NCBI GenBank assembly: GCA_937927265.1
Contig: CALBCO010000149.1
Location: forward strand, 1-8,923
Direction of reading: 5' to 3'
Origin: an uncultured Verrucomicrobiae bacterium
GTDB taxonomy: Bacteria; Verrucomicrobiota; Verrucomicrobiia; Palsa-1439
DNA: 8,923 nucleotides
In this document: positions 1 through 6,456 of the stretch, piece by piece
How positions within the stretch are numbered: the stretch's first letter is position 1
Layout: each line of letters starts with the position of its first letter
Position numbers and translations under genes: made by a program
The notes under the pieces: generated by a model
Told to the model about the DNA's origin: nothing
The model's database searches: none
What the model saw: the letters and a program-made list of their open reading frames with translations, nothing else

Positions 1-1
1 A

Positions 2-142
2 TTCTACCACCCCCCTACAAAACTTGCAGTGCGCCCGGATGTGAGCAAAATCAGCTTGCGGGATGGCGAGGAAATTCCTAACGTCCGCGCTGCTAAATTC
101 GGCGGCGAGCAGGCTCGCGGCTACCGTGAGCAGTCGGAGTAA
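2..142 (+). CDS. C-terminal fragment of an unrecognised upstream gene (5' end outside window)
   Basis: The frame starting at base 2 is open from the window edge to a TAA at 140-142, giving 46 residues that begin FYHPPTKLAV and end GYREQSE. The other two plus-strand frames are interrupted by stops in this stretch. The stop lies 19 bases before the ATG of the mannonate oxidoreductase gene, the spacing expected of an upstream operon member. The tail is hydrophilic and charged, with no membrane segment or motif I recognise. It does not resemble the C-terminus of the usual neighbour UxuA as I remember it, so I give no function. A chance open frame of this length in GC-rich DNA cannot be excluded. 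Confidence 0.5.
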   Translation, partial: FYHPPTKLAVRPDVSKISLRDGEEIPNVRAAKFGGEQARGYREQSE

Positions 143-148
143 ACGGCC

Positions 149-152
149 GGAG
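149..152 (+). promoter_or_regulatory. Ribosome binding site that sets the start of the uxuB-like gene
   Basis: A GGAG followed by an A-rich stretch lies 9 bases before the ATG at 162. It falls after the stop of the upstream reading frame. It supports starting at 162 rather than at 63, which lies inside the upstream frame. Confidence 0.6.
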
Positions 153-161
153 AAAAGAAAT

Positions 162-1019
162 ATGAGCATTCCCTTTAAGATTGATCTGAAAAACCAAGTT
201 GCCGTCATCACGGGCGGCGGCGGCATTCTTTGCAGCGTGATGGCCAAGGCGATGGCTGAGTGCGGCGCAAAGGTGGCGGTGCTGGGGCGGACATTCGAAA
301 AAGTACAGAAAGTCGCAGCGGGAATCACCGCCAGTGGTGGGCTGGCACAAGCCTATGCCGCGGACGTGCTGGACAAACCGGCTTTGGAACGAGTCCACGA
401 ACAGATCCGGGCGGCGTTTGGGCCGGTGGACATCCTGATCAACGGCGCCGGCGGGAATCACCCGATGGGAACCACCTCGAAGGAACGTCTCAGCCGCGAC
501 GACCTCACACAGAAGCAGGACGGTGTGACCACATTCTACGATTTGACTGTGGAGGGCATCCAGTTTGTGTTCAACCTGAACTTTCTCGGCACGTTTCTGC
601 CGACCCAGGTGTTCAGCAAGGATATGGTGCTGAAAGGCCGCGGCAACATCATCAACATCTCTTCAATGAACGCCTTCAAACCACTCACGAAGATTCCTGC
701 CTACAGTGCGGCCAAGGCGGGGGTAAGCAACTTCACACAGTGGCTGGCTGTGCACTTTGCGGAAGTCGGCGTCCGTGTCAACGCCATTGCTCCCGGTTTC
801 TTTCTCACGGACCAAAACCGCGTGTTGTTGACTCAAGCGGACGGTTCACTCACGCCGCGTGGCAGGACGATCATTGGCCACACGCCCCAGAGCAAGTTTG
901 GGAAACCCGAGGACTTGGTGGGTGCGCTGCTCTGGCTGCTCAGCGATGAAGCCAGCGGGTTCGTCACCGGGCAGGTAATCGCGGTGGACGGTGGCTTCAG
1001 CGCCTTCGGCGGAGTGTAG
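162..1019 (+). CDS. uxuB: D-mannonate oxidoreductase (fructuronate reductase), SDR type
   Basis: This 285-residue classical short-chain dehydrogenase/reductase resembles the SDR-type UxuB/YjmF family. That family interconverts D-fructuronate and D-mannonate with NAD(H) in cytosolic glucuronate catabolism. The glycine-rich nucleotide site is TGGGGILCS (Thr17 onward). A conserved NGAGGNHP follows the fourth strand. The catalytic pair is Ser168 in INISSMNAF and Tyr181-Lys185 in YSAAK, with the usual 12-residue gap between Ser and Tyr. The long conserved stretches around NLNFLGT, FTQWLAVHFA and VNAIAPGFF, and the C-terminal VDGGFSAFGGV, are what point to this subfamily. The frame is open back to 63, but the ATG at 162 has a proper Shine-Dalgarno and starts just before the Rossmann fold. 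The gene is probably the last of an operon entering from the left. A related uronate or keto-sugar reductase is the main alternative. Confidence 0.82.
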   Translation: MSIPFKIDLKNQVAVITGGGGILCSVMAKAMAECGAKVAVLGRTFEKVQKVAAGITASGGLAQAYAADVLDKPALERVHEQIRAAFGPVDILINGAGGNHPMGTTSKERLSRDDLTQKQDGVTTFYDLTVEGIQFVFNLNFLGTFLPTQVFSKDMVLKGRGNIINISSMNAFKPLTKIPAYSAAKAGVSNFTQWLAVHFAEVGVRVNAIAPGFFLTDQNRVLLTQADGSLTPRGRTIIGHTPQSKFGKPEDLVGALLWLLSDEASGFVTGQVIAVDGGFSAFGGV

Positions 1020-1171
1020 CGTTGATCCCTGCCCGCAGCCGGTCCGGGGTAATCGCAGCGAGCCAATAGATACCAAGTGGTTGTCGGCCGACCAAGCGAT
1101 GCTGCCGCACCGCACTCCAAGACGCGCGTGCATCAGGCCCGCCGCCGGTAGGCCCAACGGTTCTGGATTGC

Positions 1172-1192
1172 GCCACCCCACAGTGCGGTGGC
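1172..1192. repeat. Short inverted repeat in the uxuB-mdh convergent spacer
   Basis: GCCACC at 1172-1177 and GGTGGC at 1187-1192 form a perfect 6-bp GC stem with a 9-base loop. The 198-base spacer (1020-1217) lies between two convergent genes, where a two-way terminator would be expected. No T-run follows the stem on either strand, so it is not a canonical intrinsic terminator. I see no gene in the rest of the spacer. Confidence 0.3.
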
Positions 1193-1217
1193 AGGGGGTC
1201 GCGCGAATGATGAGGAA

Positions 1218-2144
1218 TTAGAGATTCAGTTTCTTCACGTTCTCCAAAACGTGGGCCGCGGATTTTTTCAACTGGGCAAGTTCGTCATTGGTTAGTTTCA
1301 ATTCGATGATCTTTTCGACGCCGTTTTTGCCGAGGACGGCGGGGACGCCGACGAACATGTCTTGGACACCGTATTGGCCGGTACACCACGCGGCGACCGG
1401 CAGGACGCGCTTTTCGTCGTGAAGAATACTGCGGACCATTTCCACCACGCTACTCGACGGGGCATAGTAGGCGCTGCCGGTTTTGAGGAGGTTGACGATC
1501 TCGATGCCGCCGGTGCGGGTGCGGGTGACCATGGCGTCGAGCCGGTCTTGGGGAATGAGGTCTTCGACTTTGATGCCGGCCACCGTGGCGTACCGGACGA
1601 GCGGCACCATGTCGTCGCCGTGGCCGCCGAGTACCATGGCGTCCACGTCGCGCATCGAGACGCCGAGTTCCATCGCGATGAAACAGCGGAACCGCGCGCT
1701 GTCGAGGACGCCGGCCATGCCCATGACTTTGTTCTTGGCAAAGCCCGTTTTGATGCCGGCGAGATAGGTCATTACGTCGAGCGGGTTGGAGACGACGATG
1801 ACGATAGCGTTCGGAGCGTTGGTTTTGATCGCGTCGCAAACTTGGCTGACGATACCAGCATTGATTTTGAGCAAATCATCGCGGCTCATGCCGGGTTTGC
1901 GGGCGACGCCGCTGGTGATGACGACGATGTCGCTATTGGTGCAATCGGCGGGGTTGTTCGAGCCGGTGACCTTGGCGTCGAAGCCCTCGAGGCAGGCCGA
2001 TTCCATCATGTCGAGCGCTTTGCCCTGTGGCAGCCCCTCGACGATGTCAATCATGGTGACATCAGCGAGTTGTTTTTCGACAAGGCGTTGGGCAGTGGTG
2101 GCGCCGACGAAGCCGGCGCCGAAGACGGTGACTTTGCGGTTCAT
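1218..2144 (-). CDS. mdh: Malate dehydrogenase, LDH-like type
   Basis: This 308-residue protein interconverts malate and oxaloacetate with NAD in the TCA cycle (cytosol). The nucleotide site is GAGFVG at 9-14, with Asp33 after the second strand binding the NAD ribose. The substrate loop VARKPGMSR at 80-88 carries Arg82 and Arg88. An arginine at the first site marks malate rather than lactate dehydrogenase, which has Gln there. SNPLDVMTY lies at 119-127, and Asp148/Arg151 in GVLDSARF and the catalytic His175 in GGHGD complete the active site. Length and motifs fit the short LDH-like MDH subgroup found in many bacteria. The frame stays open another 46 codons upstream, but the ATG at 2144 has a strong Shine-Dalgarno and begins directly at the Rossmann strand. 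The gene stands alone: convergent with uxuB and divergent from the sugar operon. Confidence 0.95.
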   Translation of the reverse strand: MNRKVTVFGAGFVGATTAQRLVEKQLADVTMIDIVEGLPQGKALDMMESACLEGFDAKVTGSNNPADCTNSDIVVITSGVARKPGMSRDDLLKINAGIVSQVCDAIKTNAPNAIVIVVSNPLDVMTYLAGIKTGFAKNKVMGMAGVLDSARFRCFIAMELGVSMRDVDAMVLGGHGDDMVPLVRYATVAGIKVEDLIPQDRLDAMVTRTRTGGIEIVNLLKTGSAYYAPSSSVVEMVRSILHDEKRVLPVAAWCTGQYGVQDMFVGVPAVLGKNGVEKIIELKLTNDELAQLKKSAAHVLENVKKLNL

Positions 2145-2150
2145 GTGATT

Positions 2151-2155
2151 CCTCC
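2151..2155 (-). promoter_or_regulatory. Strong ribosome binding site of mdh
   Basis: On the minus strand GGAGG lies 6 bases before the ATG at 2144. It decides the start against the longer open frame. It is the strongest Shine-Dalgarno in the window, consistent with high expression of a central-metabolism gene. Confidence 0.8.
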
Positions 2156-2161
2156 GGGGTT

Positions 2162-2182
2162 TTGGGCTGCTACTTAGCCCAA
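2162..2182 (-). repeat. Perfect 7-bp inverted repeat in the mdh 5' leader
   Basis: TTGGGCT (2162-2168) and AGCCCAA (2176-2182) are exact reverse complements around a 7-base loop. On the mdh strand the structure ends 6 bases before the GGAGG. It could be an mRNA hairpin near the ribosome binding site or an operator in the divergent promoter region. There is no T-run after it, so a terminator role is unlikely. Confidence 0.4.
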
Positions 2183-2208
2183 GCGGCGCAGGTCGTCCAT
2201 CAAAAAGG

Positions 2209-2237
2209 TTGAACGGGCGCATTTCTCCGCGTAAAGT
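2209..2237 (+). promoter_or_regulatory. Candidate sigma70-type promoter of the CDP-sugar operon
   Basis: TTGAAC (2209-2214) and TAAAGT (2232-2237) are separated by exactly 17 bases, each matching 4 of 6 consensus positions. An A-run (2202-2206) sits just upstream of the -35. The expected start of transcription, about 2244-2245, falls only 3-4 bases before the ATG at 2248, and no Shine-Dalgarno is visible there. The first gene would then be translated from an almost leaderless mRNA. Confidence 0.45.
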
Positions 2238-2247
2238 CCGCGCCACT

Positions 2248-3243
2248 ATGAGCCAAGAAACCACACAGGCCACTGGTATCAAAGGCTGGCTGGGCTACCG
2301 GCCCGAAATCAAGGTGCTCGATTGCACCATCCGCGACGGCGGGTTGATGAATGATCACTTCTTTGACTTCGATTTTGTCAAGGCCGTCTATGTGGCTGAT
2401 GTGGCCGCCGGGGTGGATTACATGGAGTTTGGCTACAAAGCCTCGAAGAAGCTGTATGCCAAGGACAAGTTTGGCCGGTGGAAGTTCTGCGATGAGGACG
2501 ACATTCGCCGCGTCGTCGGCGACCAGAAGGGCACGACGAAGATTTCTGTCATGGCCGACGCTGAACGCACTGATTACAAAACCGACATTTTGCCCCGCGA
2601 GAAAAGCGTTGTGGACATGGTGCGAGTGGCGACCTACATCCATCAGGTGCCCACGGCGTTGGCGATGATCCAAGATGCCCACGACAAAGGGTACGAAACC
2701 ACCGTCAATCTCATGGCCCTTTCAACAGTGCCCGAAGTCGAGGTGGATAACGCCTTGGAATTGTTCGCCGCGTCGCCGGTCGGCACGATTTATGTGGTGG
2801 ACAGTTTCGGCAGTTTCTACACCGAGCAAGTGCAATATTGGGTGGAGAAGTTCCTCAAACACGCTAAGCCCGCCGGCAAAGAGATTGGCATCCACACGCA
2901 CAACAACCTGCAGCTCGCTTTTGCCAACACGATCCAGGCGATCATCCTCGGCGCGAACCTGCTCGACGCCAGCATCCTGGGTCTCGGCCGCGGCTCCGGC
3001 AACTGTCCGATGGAATTGCTGCTTGGTTTTCTGCACAATCCCAAATTCGAGTTGCGTCCGATCTTGGAGTGTATCCAACACACCGTTGAGCCACTTAGCC
3101 AAAAGATTCGCTGGGGATTTGCGGTGCCCTATATGATTACCGGCTACCTGAACCAACACCCCAAAGAAGCGATGGAGTTCATGGAAGGCGACCATTACAA
3201 GGACATCGTCCGCTTCTATGATTCCGTGCATGAGGAAGATTAG
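2248..3243 (+). CDS. HMGL-like (DRE-TIM) aldolase heading the CDP-sugar operon
   Basis: This 331-residue cytosolic TIM-barrel protein resembles the metal-dependent HMG-CoA lyase/4-hydroxy-2-oxovalerate aldolase/isopropylmalate synthase superfamily. The entry motif LDCTIRDGG (24-32) has the Arg29-Asp30 pair that in the family activates the substrate and binds the metal. HTHNN (216-220) supplies the two metal-binding histidines and an Asn. The loop GLGRGSGNCPMELL (245-258) matches the conserved GxGxxxGN segment near the C-terminal end of the barrel. Such enzymes cleave or form C-C bonds next to a 2-keto acid or acyl-CoA, but substrate cannot be told from sequence. Similar 'aldolase catalytic domain' proteins occur in surface-polysaccharide clusters. 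Start: the frame is open to a TTG at 2209, but that overlaps the putative -35, so I chose the ATG at 2248. The stop directly abuts the next ATG. Confidence 0.8.
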   Translation: MSQETTQATGIKGWLGYRPEIKVLDCTIRDGGLMNDHFFDFDFVKAVYVADVAAGVDYMEFGYKASKKLYAKDKFGRWKFCDEDDIRRVVGDQKGTTKISVMADAERTDYKTDILPREKSVVDMVRVATYIHQVPTALAMIQDAHDKGYETTVNLMALSTVPEVEVDNALELFAASPVGTIYVVDSFGSFYTEQVQYWVEKFLKHAKPAGKEIGIHTHNNLQLAFANTIQAIILGANLLDASILGLGRGSGNCPMELLLGFLHNPKFELRPILECIQHTVEPLSQKIRWGFAVPYMITGYLNQHPKEAMEFMEGDHYKDIVRFYDSVHEED

Positions 3244-4014
3244 ATGAAGACAGTCGTGCTTTGTGGCGGATTGGGCACGCGACTCTCCGAGGAGACCGTG
3301 GTCAAGCCGAAGCCGATGATCGAAATCGGCGGCCAGCCGATTCTTTGGCACATCCTCAAACACTACGCGCACTACGGGTTCAAAGAGTTCGTGCTCGCTC
3401 TCGGTTACAAAGGCGAATGGATCAAGCGCTACTTCTACGAGTATCACCATCTGAACAGCGACCTCACCATCCGCCTCGGCTCCGGCAAGGTCGAAGTCCA
3501 CCGCCCGGCTGGCGAGGACTGGACGGTACATTGCGTGGATACCGGCGTACCCACCCAAATCGGCGGCCGCATCAAACGCCTTGCTTCGTGGATTGGACAG
3601 GAGACGTTCTTGCTAACCTACGGCGACGGTGTGGGCAACGTGGATTTACGACGGTTACTTGCCTTCCACAAACAACACGGCAAACTCGCCACTGTCACCG
3701 CTGTCCGTCCACCCGCCCGCTTCGGCGGCCTAACGTTCGACGGCGAGCTCGTCAAAGAATTTGTTGAAAAACCCCAGATCGGCGAAGGCTGGATCAATGG
3801 GGGATTCTTCGTGTTGGAGTCGGGCGTGCTCGATTACATTGCCGGTGATGAAACCGTCTTTGAGCGCGAGCCATTGGAAAATCTGGCGCGTGACCGGCAA
3901 CTTGCGGCCTACCGCCACGACGGTTTTTGGCAATGCATGGACACCCTGCGCGACAAACGGTTGCTCGAGTCGCTTTGGGAAAGCGGCCACGCGCCGTGGA
4001 AGGTGTGGGATTGA
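3244..4014 (+). CDS. rfbF: Glucose-1-phosphate cytidylyltransferase
   Basis: This 256-residue enzyme makes CDP-glucose and pyrophosphate from CTP and glucose 1-phosphate, the entry step to CDP-activated deoxy- or modified sugars of surface polysaccharides. The N-terminal nucleotide-binding signature runs from VVLCGGLGTRLSEE into VVKPKPMIEIGG. YGDGVGNVD contains Asp128, and FWQCMDTLRDK contains Asp233; these match the two magnesium-binding aspartates of Salmonella RfbF. WINGGFFVLE and the C-terminal WESGHAPWKVWD are also family hallmarks, and the length is normal for the family. The ATG at 3244 follows the aldolase stop with no gap. A GAGGA at 3232-3236, inside the end of the aldolase gene, acts as ribosome binding site. 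Its stop shares one base with the next start (TGATG), implying translational coupling. In Salmonella-type clusters rfbG (CDP-glucose 4,6-dehydratase) follows; here it does not. Confidence 0.95.
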   Translation: MKTVVLCGGLGTRLSEETVVKPKPMIEIGGQPILWHILKHYAHYGFKEFVLALGYKGEWIKRYFYEYHHLNSDLTIRLGSGKVEVHRPAGEDWTVHCVDTGVPTQIGGRIKRLASWIGQETFLLTYGDGVGNVDLRRLLAFHKQHGKLATVTAVRPPARFGGLTFDGELVKEFVEKPQIGEGWINGGFFVLESGVLDYIAGDETVFEREPLENLARDRQLAAYRHDGFWQCMDTLRDKRLLESLWESGHAPWKVWD

Positions 4015-5051
4015 TGCGCGTTCTCGTCACAGGACACAACGGCTACATCGGCACCGTGCTCGTGCCGTTGCTCCAGCAGGCCGGCCACGAAGTGGTGGGA
4101 CTTGACACGTTTTATTTTGAGGGCTGCGCGTTGCATCCCAGCCCCGCCCGCTGTGCAGTCATCCGCAAAGATCTGCGCGATCTCACCACGCGCGACCTGG
4201 CCGGCTTCGACGCGATCTGCCATCTCGCCGCGCTCTCCAACGACCCGATGGGTGATCTCCAGCCCAACTGGACATATGACATCAACCACCGCGGTTCGGC
4301 TCGGTTGGCCGAACTGGGCAAGCAAGCGGGCGTGCGGCGGTTTCTCTTTTCCTCCTCCTGCAGCATGTACGGCGCGGGCGCGGGCGGCGACATGTTGTTG
4401 ACCGAAGAAGCTCCGCTGCAGCCGCTCACCCCTTATGCCGAGTCAAAAGTCCGGCTCGAACGCGACTTGGCCCGGCTGGCCGACGACAACTTCTCGCCCG
4501 TCTATCTCCGCAACTCGACTGCCTACGGCGTCTCCGCCCAGTTGCGGCTCGACCTCGTGCTCAACAACCTCGTTGCTTGGGCGTTCACCACCGGCAAGGT
4601 CAAGATCATGAGCGACGGCACGCCGTGGCGGCCGATTGTGCATATCGAAGACATCAGTCGGGCGTTTGCCGCGTTGCTCGTTGCCCCGCGCGAGAAGATT
4701 CACAACCAGGCGTTCAACATCGGGCTGAACTCGGAAAACTATCAGGTCCGGCAACTCGGCGATATCGTGAAAGAAACCGTGCCCGGCAGCGTCATCGAGT
4801 ATGCCGGGCAAGGCGGTCCCGACCCGCGCAATTACCGGGTGGATTTCTCCAAACTGGCGCGGACGTTCCCCGAATTGAAATTCCAGTGGAACGCCCGACG
4901 CGGCGCCCAAGAACTGTATGCAGCGTATCAGGCGGCCGGGTTGACACAGGACGACCTCACCGGCCGCCGCTTTATCCGCCTGAACCAACTCAAACACCTG
5001 TTGGCCACCGGCCAGCTTGACGAGACCTTTCGATGGAAATCAAACCGCTAA
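4014..5051 (+). CDS. NAD-dependent epimerase/dehydratase, extended SDR
   Basis: This 345-residue extended SDR probably acts on the CDP-sugar made by the preceding enzyme. The dinucleotide site is GHNGYIG (7-13), and Asp31 at the end of the second strand favours NAD(H). HLAALSNDPMGDL follows the fourth strand. The catalytic region has SSSCSMYG, then PYAESK with Tyr141 and Lys145. LRNSTAYG and RPIVHIEDISRAF are typical substrate-binding and fold signatures. The active-site serine region has no T-D-E, so this is not an obvious 4,6-dehydratase; oxidation/reduction or epimerisation is more likely. I recall close relatives beside cytidylyltransferases and RmlC-like epimerases in polysaccharide and secondary-metabolite clusters, but know of no assigned reaction. 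The start at 4014 overlaps the previous stop by one base, with GGAAGG at 3998-4003. The last 19 bases overlap the next gene. Confidence 0.85.
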   Translation: MRVLVTGHNGYIGTVLVPLLQQAGHEVVGLDTFYFEGCALHPSPARCAVIRKDLRDLTTRDLAGFDAICHLAALSNDPMGDLQPNWTYDINHRGSARLAELGKQAGVRRFLFSSSCSMYGAGAGGDMLLTEEAPLQPLTPYAESKVRLERDLARLADDNFSPVYLRNSTAYGVSAQLRLDLVLNNLVAWAFTTGKVKIMSDGTPWRPIVHIEDISRAFAALLVAPREKIHNQAFNIGLNSENYQVRQLGDIVKETVPGSVIEYAGQGGPDPRNYRVDFSKLARTFPELKFQWNARRGAQELYAAYQAAGLTQDDLTGRRFIRLNQLKHLLATGQLDETFRWKSNR

Positions 5052-5581
5052 AACTGGCCGGCGCCTACGAGATCACATTGGCGCCGCGTTTTGACGAGCG
5101 CGGGTATTTCCTGCGCGTGTTCGACGAGAAACTGTTCCGCGAGCACGGCTTGACGACTGCGTGGGTGCAAGAAAACCAGTCGCGCTCAACCCGCAAACAC
5201 CTCATTCGCGGCCTGCACTTTCAAGCGCCGCCGCACGCGGAGACCAAGCTTGTCCGCGTTGTGGTCGGCGCGATTCTCGACGTGTTTGTGGATATTCGAC
5301 GCAGTTCGCCGACCTACGGCCAGTGGGCCAGCATCGAGTTGACGGCCGACAATTTCAAGATGGCCTACATCCCCAAAGGGTGCGCGCACGCCTTTTGCAC
5401 GTTATCGGACGAGGCCGTCGTGCAATACAAAGTGGACGCCTGTTACGCGCCCGGTGCCGAAGGCGGGTTGCGTTGGAACGACCCGGCCTTCAACATCCCG
5501 TGGCCCACGCGCGAACCATTGTTGTCGGCCAAAGACCAGGCGTGGCCGTCGTTTGCCGGGTTTGAGTCGCCGTTCCCATGA
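5033..5581 (+). CDS. rfbC: RmlC-family nucleotide-sugar 3,5-epimerase (dTDP-4-dehydrorhamnose 3,5-epimerase-like)
   Basis: This 182-residue cupin, normal length for RmlC, epimerises 4-keto nucleotide sugars at C3 and/or C5. All expected active-site residues appear present. FDERGYFLRVF (20-30) shapes the nucleotide pocket. RGLHFQ contains the catalytic base His62. KGCAHAF contains His119. VQYKVDACYAP contains Tyr132 and Tyr138, at the general-acid position and nearby. SAKDQ contains Asp168, the likely partner of the histidine. Located in a cytidylyltransferase operon, it probably uses a CDP- rather than dTDP-linked sugar, as known for epimerases of CDP-ascarylose-type pathways; the rfbC symbol is a family label only. 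C3-only versus C3/C5 activity cannot be read from the sequence. The ATG lies inside the end of the previous gene, and the stop overlaps the next start as ATGA. Confidence 0.92.
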   Translation: MEIKPLKLAGAYEITLAPRFDERGYFLRVFDEKLFREHGLTTAWVQENQSRSTRKHLIRGLHFQAPPHAETKLVRVVVGAILDVFVDIRRSSPTYGQWASIELTADNFKMAYIPKGCAHAFCTLSDEAVVQYKVDACYAPGAEGGLRWNDPAFNIPWPTREPLLSAKDQAWPSFAGFESPFP

Positions 5582-6456
5582 AAATCCTCCTGACCGGCGC
5601 GACGGGGTTCATTGGCTCGCACGTGGCGGCTGAGTTGGCGCAGGCCGGCCACGATCTCCACGCGCTTGTGCGGCCCGGCAGCGACCCGTGGCGCATCCGC
5701 GAATTGTTGCCGTTCTTGCACATCGTGACGGGTGATGTATTGCATCTGCCAACGGGGTTGAGCGCGGACGTGGTGGTGCATCTCGCGTGGAATGTCGAAC
5801 CCGGCCAGTATCTCGCCGCGCCGCACAACCTGGATTATCTCTGCGCCAGCCTGCATCTGGCGCGCTCGGTCGAATATCGGCGGCTTGTCGTGGCCGGGAC
5901 TTGTTTCGAGTACGACCATGATGTTTGCCCCCTGACGGAAACCAGTCCGACCAAGCCGCAATCGTTGTACGCCGCCAGCAAACTCGCCTTAGGCACCGTA
6001 TTGCAGCAGTTCGTCCCCAATTTCGCCTGGCTGCGGTTTTTCTATCAGTACGGTCCGAAGGAAGACCCGCGCCGGCTGATGCCCGCTGTAATCCGTTCCT
6101 TGTTGCGCGGTGAGCGCATGGCGTTGACGCCCGGCGAACAAATCCGGGACTTTTTACATGTCGAAGATGTGGCCAGTGCGGTGCGGTTGGTCGTGGAAAG
6201 CAACCTGACCGGGACCGTCAACGTTGGCTCGGCCGAGGCGGTCACGGTGCGGCAGATTGCCGAGACGATTGGTGAGATCACGGGCCGGTCAGACTTGCTG
6301 GCATTCGGCGCACGGCCATATCCGCCCGGGGAGCCGATGCGGATTTTGGCGGACAATACCCGGCTGCGCCAAACCGGCTGGCAACGCCGGTATGATTTGC
6401 CCACCGGCTTGCGTCAGACGGTCGTGTGGTGGCAAACTCAACCCCGGCAACCATGA
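5578..6456 (+). CDS. NAD(P)-dependent sugar 4-ketoreductase/epimerase, extended SDR
   Basis: This 292-residue extended SDR has GATGFIG at 7-13. The second strand ends in ALVRPGS, with Arg33 in place of an acidic residue, which suggests NADP(H) and hence a reductive role. The active-site motif is VAGTCFEYD, with Thr108 in place of the common serine, followed by Tyr131/Lys135 in YAASK. LRFFYQYGP and RDFLHVEDVASAV are typical of nucleotide-sugar SDRs; the C-terminal substrate domain is short. The overall pattern is closest to CDP-abequose-synthase and deoxysugar 4-reductase types, so the likely job is the final C4 reduction after the epimerase upstream. The exact product is not determinable. It joins the previous and following genes by 4-base ATGA overlaps, so translation is probably coupled along this part of the operon. 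Confidence 0.82.
   Translation: MKILLTGATGFIGSHVAAELAQAGHDLHALVRPGSDPWRIRELLPFLHIVTGDVLHLPTGLSADVVVHLAWNVEPGQYLAAPHNLDYLCASLHLARSVEYRRLVVAGTCFEYDHDVCPLTETSPTKPQSLYAASKLALGTVLQQFVPNFAWLRFFYQYGPKEDPRRLMPAVIRSLLRGERMALTPGEQIRDFLHVEDVASAVRLVVESNLTGTVNVGSAEAVTVRQIAETIGEITGRSDLLAFGARPYPPGEPMRILADNTRLRQTGWQRRYDLPTGLRQTVVWWQTQPRQP

Noticed and set aside
63..161. 33-residue N-terminal extension of the uxuB-like protein from the ATG at 63
   Set aside because: It overlaps the end of the upstream reading frame and lacks family similarity; the ATG at 162 has a Shine-Dalgarno and fits family length.
1172..1192. Calling the spacer hairpin an intrinsic terminator
   Set aside because: There is no T-run on either strand after the stem and the stem is only 6 bp, so it is listed as an inverted repeat only.
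991..1221. 76-codon plus-strand open frame spanning the uxuB-mdh spacer
   Set aside because: It starts inside uxuB, has no ribosome binding site and its translation has the Pro/Arg-rich look of a random GC-rich frame.
1362..2177. 271-codon plus-strand open frame opposite mdh
   Set aside because: The His/Asp/Val/Ala-rich translation is the reverse-complement shadow of mdh codon bias and has no recognisable fold.
2162..2208. A sigma70 promoter for mdh on the minus strand
   Set aside because: A TTGATG-like -35 is present, but the best -10 candidate (TAAGTA) lies about 21 bases away, too far for a convincing call.
2145..2282. 46-residue N-terminal extension of malate dehydrogenase
   Set aside because: The extension crosses the hairpin and Shine-Dalgarno and overlaps the divergent aldolase gene; MDH starts directly at the Rossmann strand from 2144.
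2722..3558. 278-codon minus-strand open frame opposite the aldolase and rfbF
   Set aside because: It spans the junction of two well-supported genes on the other strand and shows no motif; it is a shadow frame.
4014..5051. Assignment of the first SDR as CDP-glucose 4,6-dehydratase (RfbG), as expected after rfbF
   Set aside because: The T-D-E dehydratase motif is missing and the surrounding sequence does not resemble RfbG.
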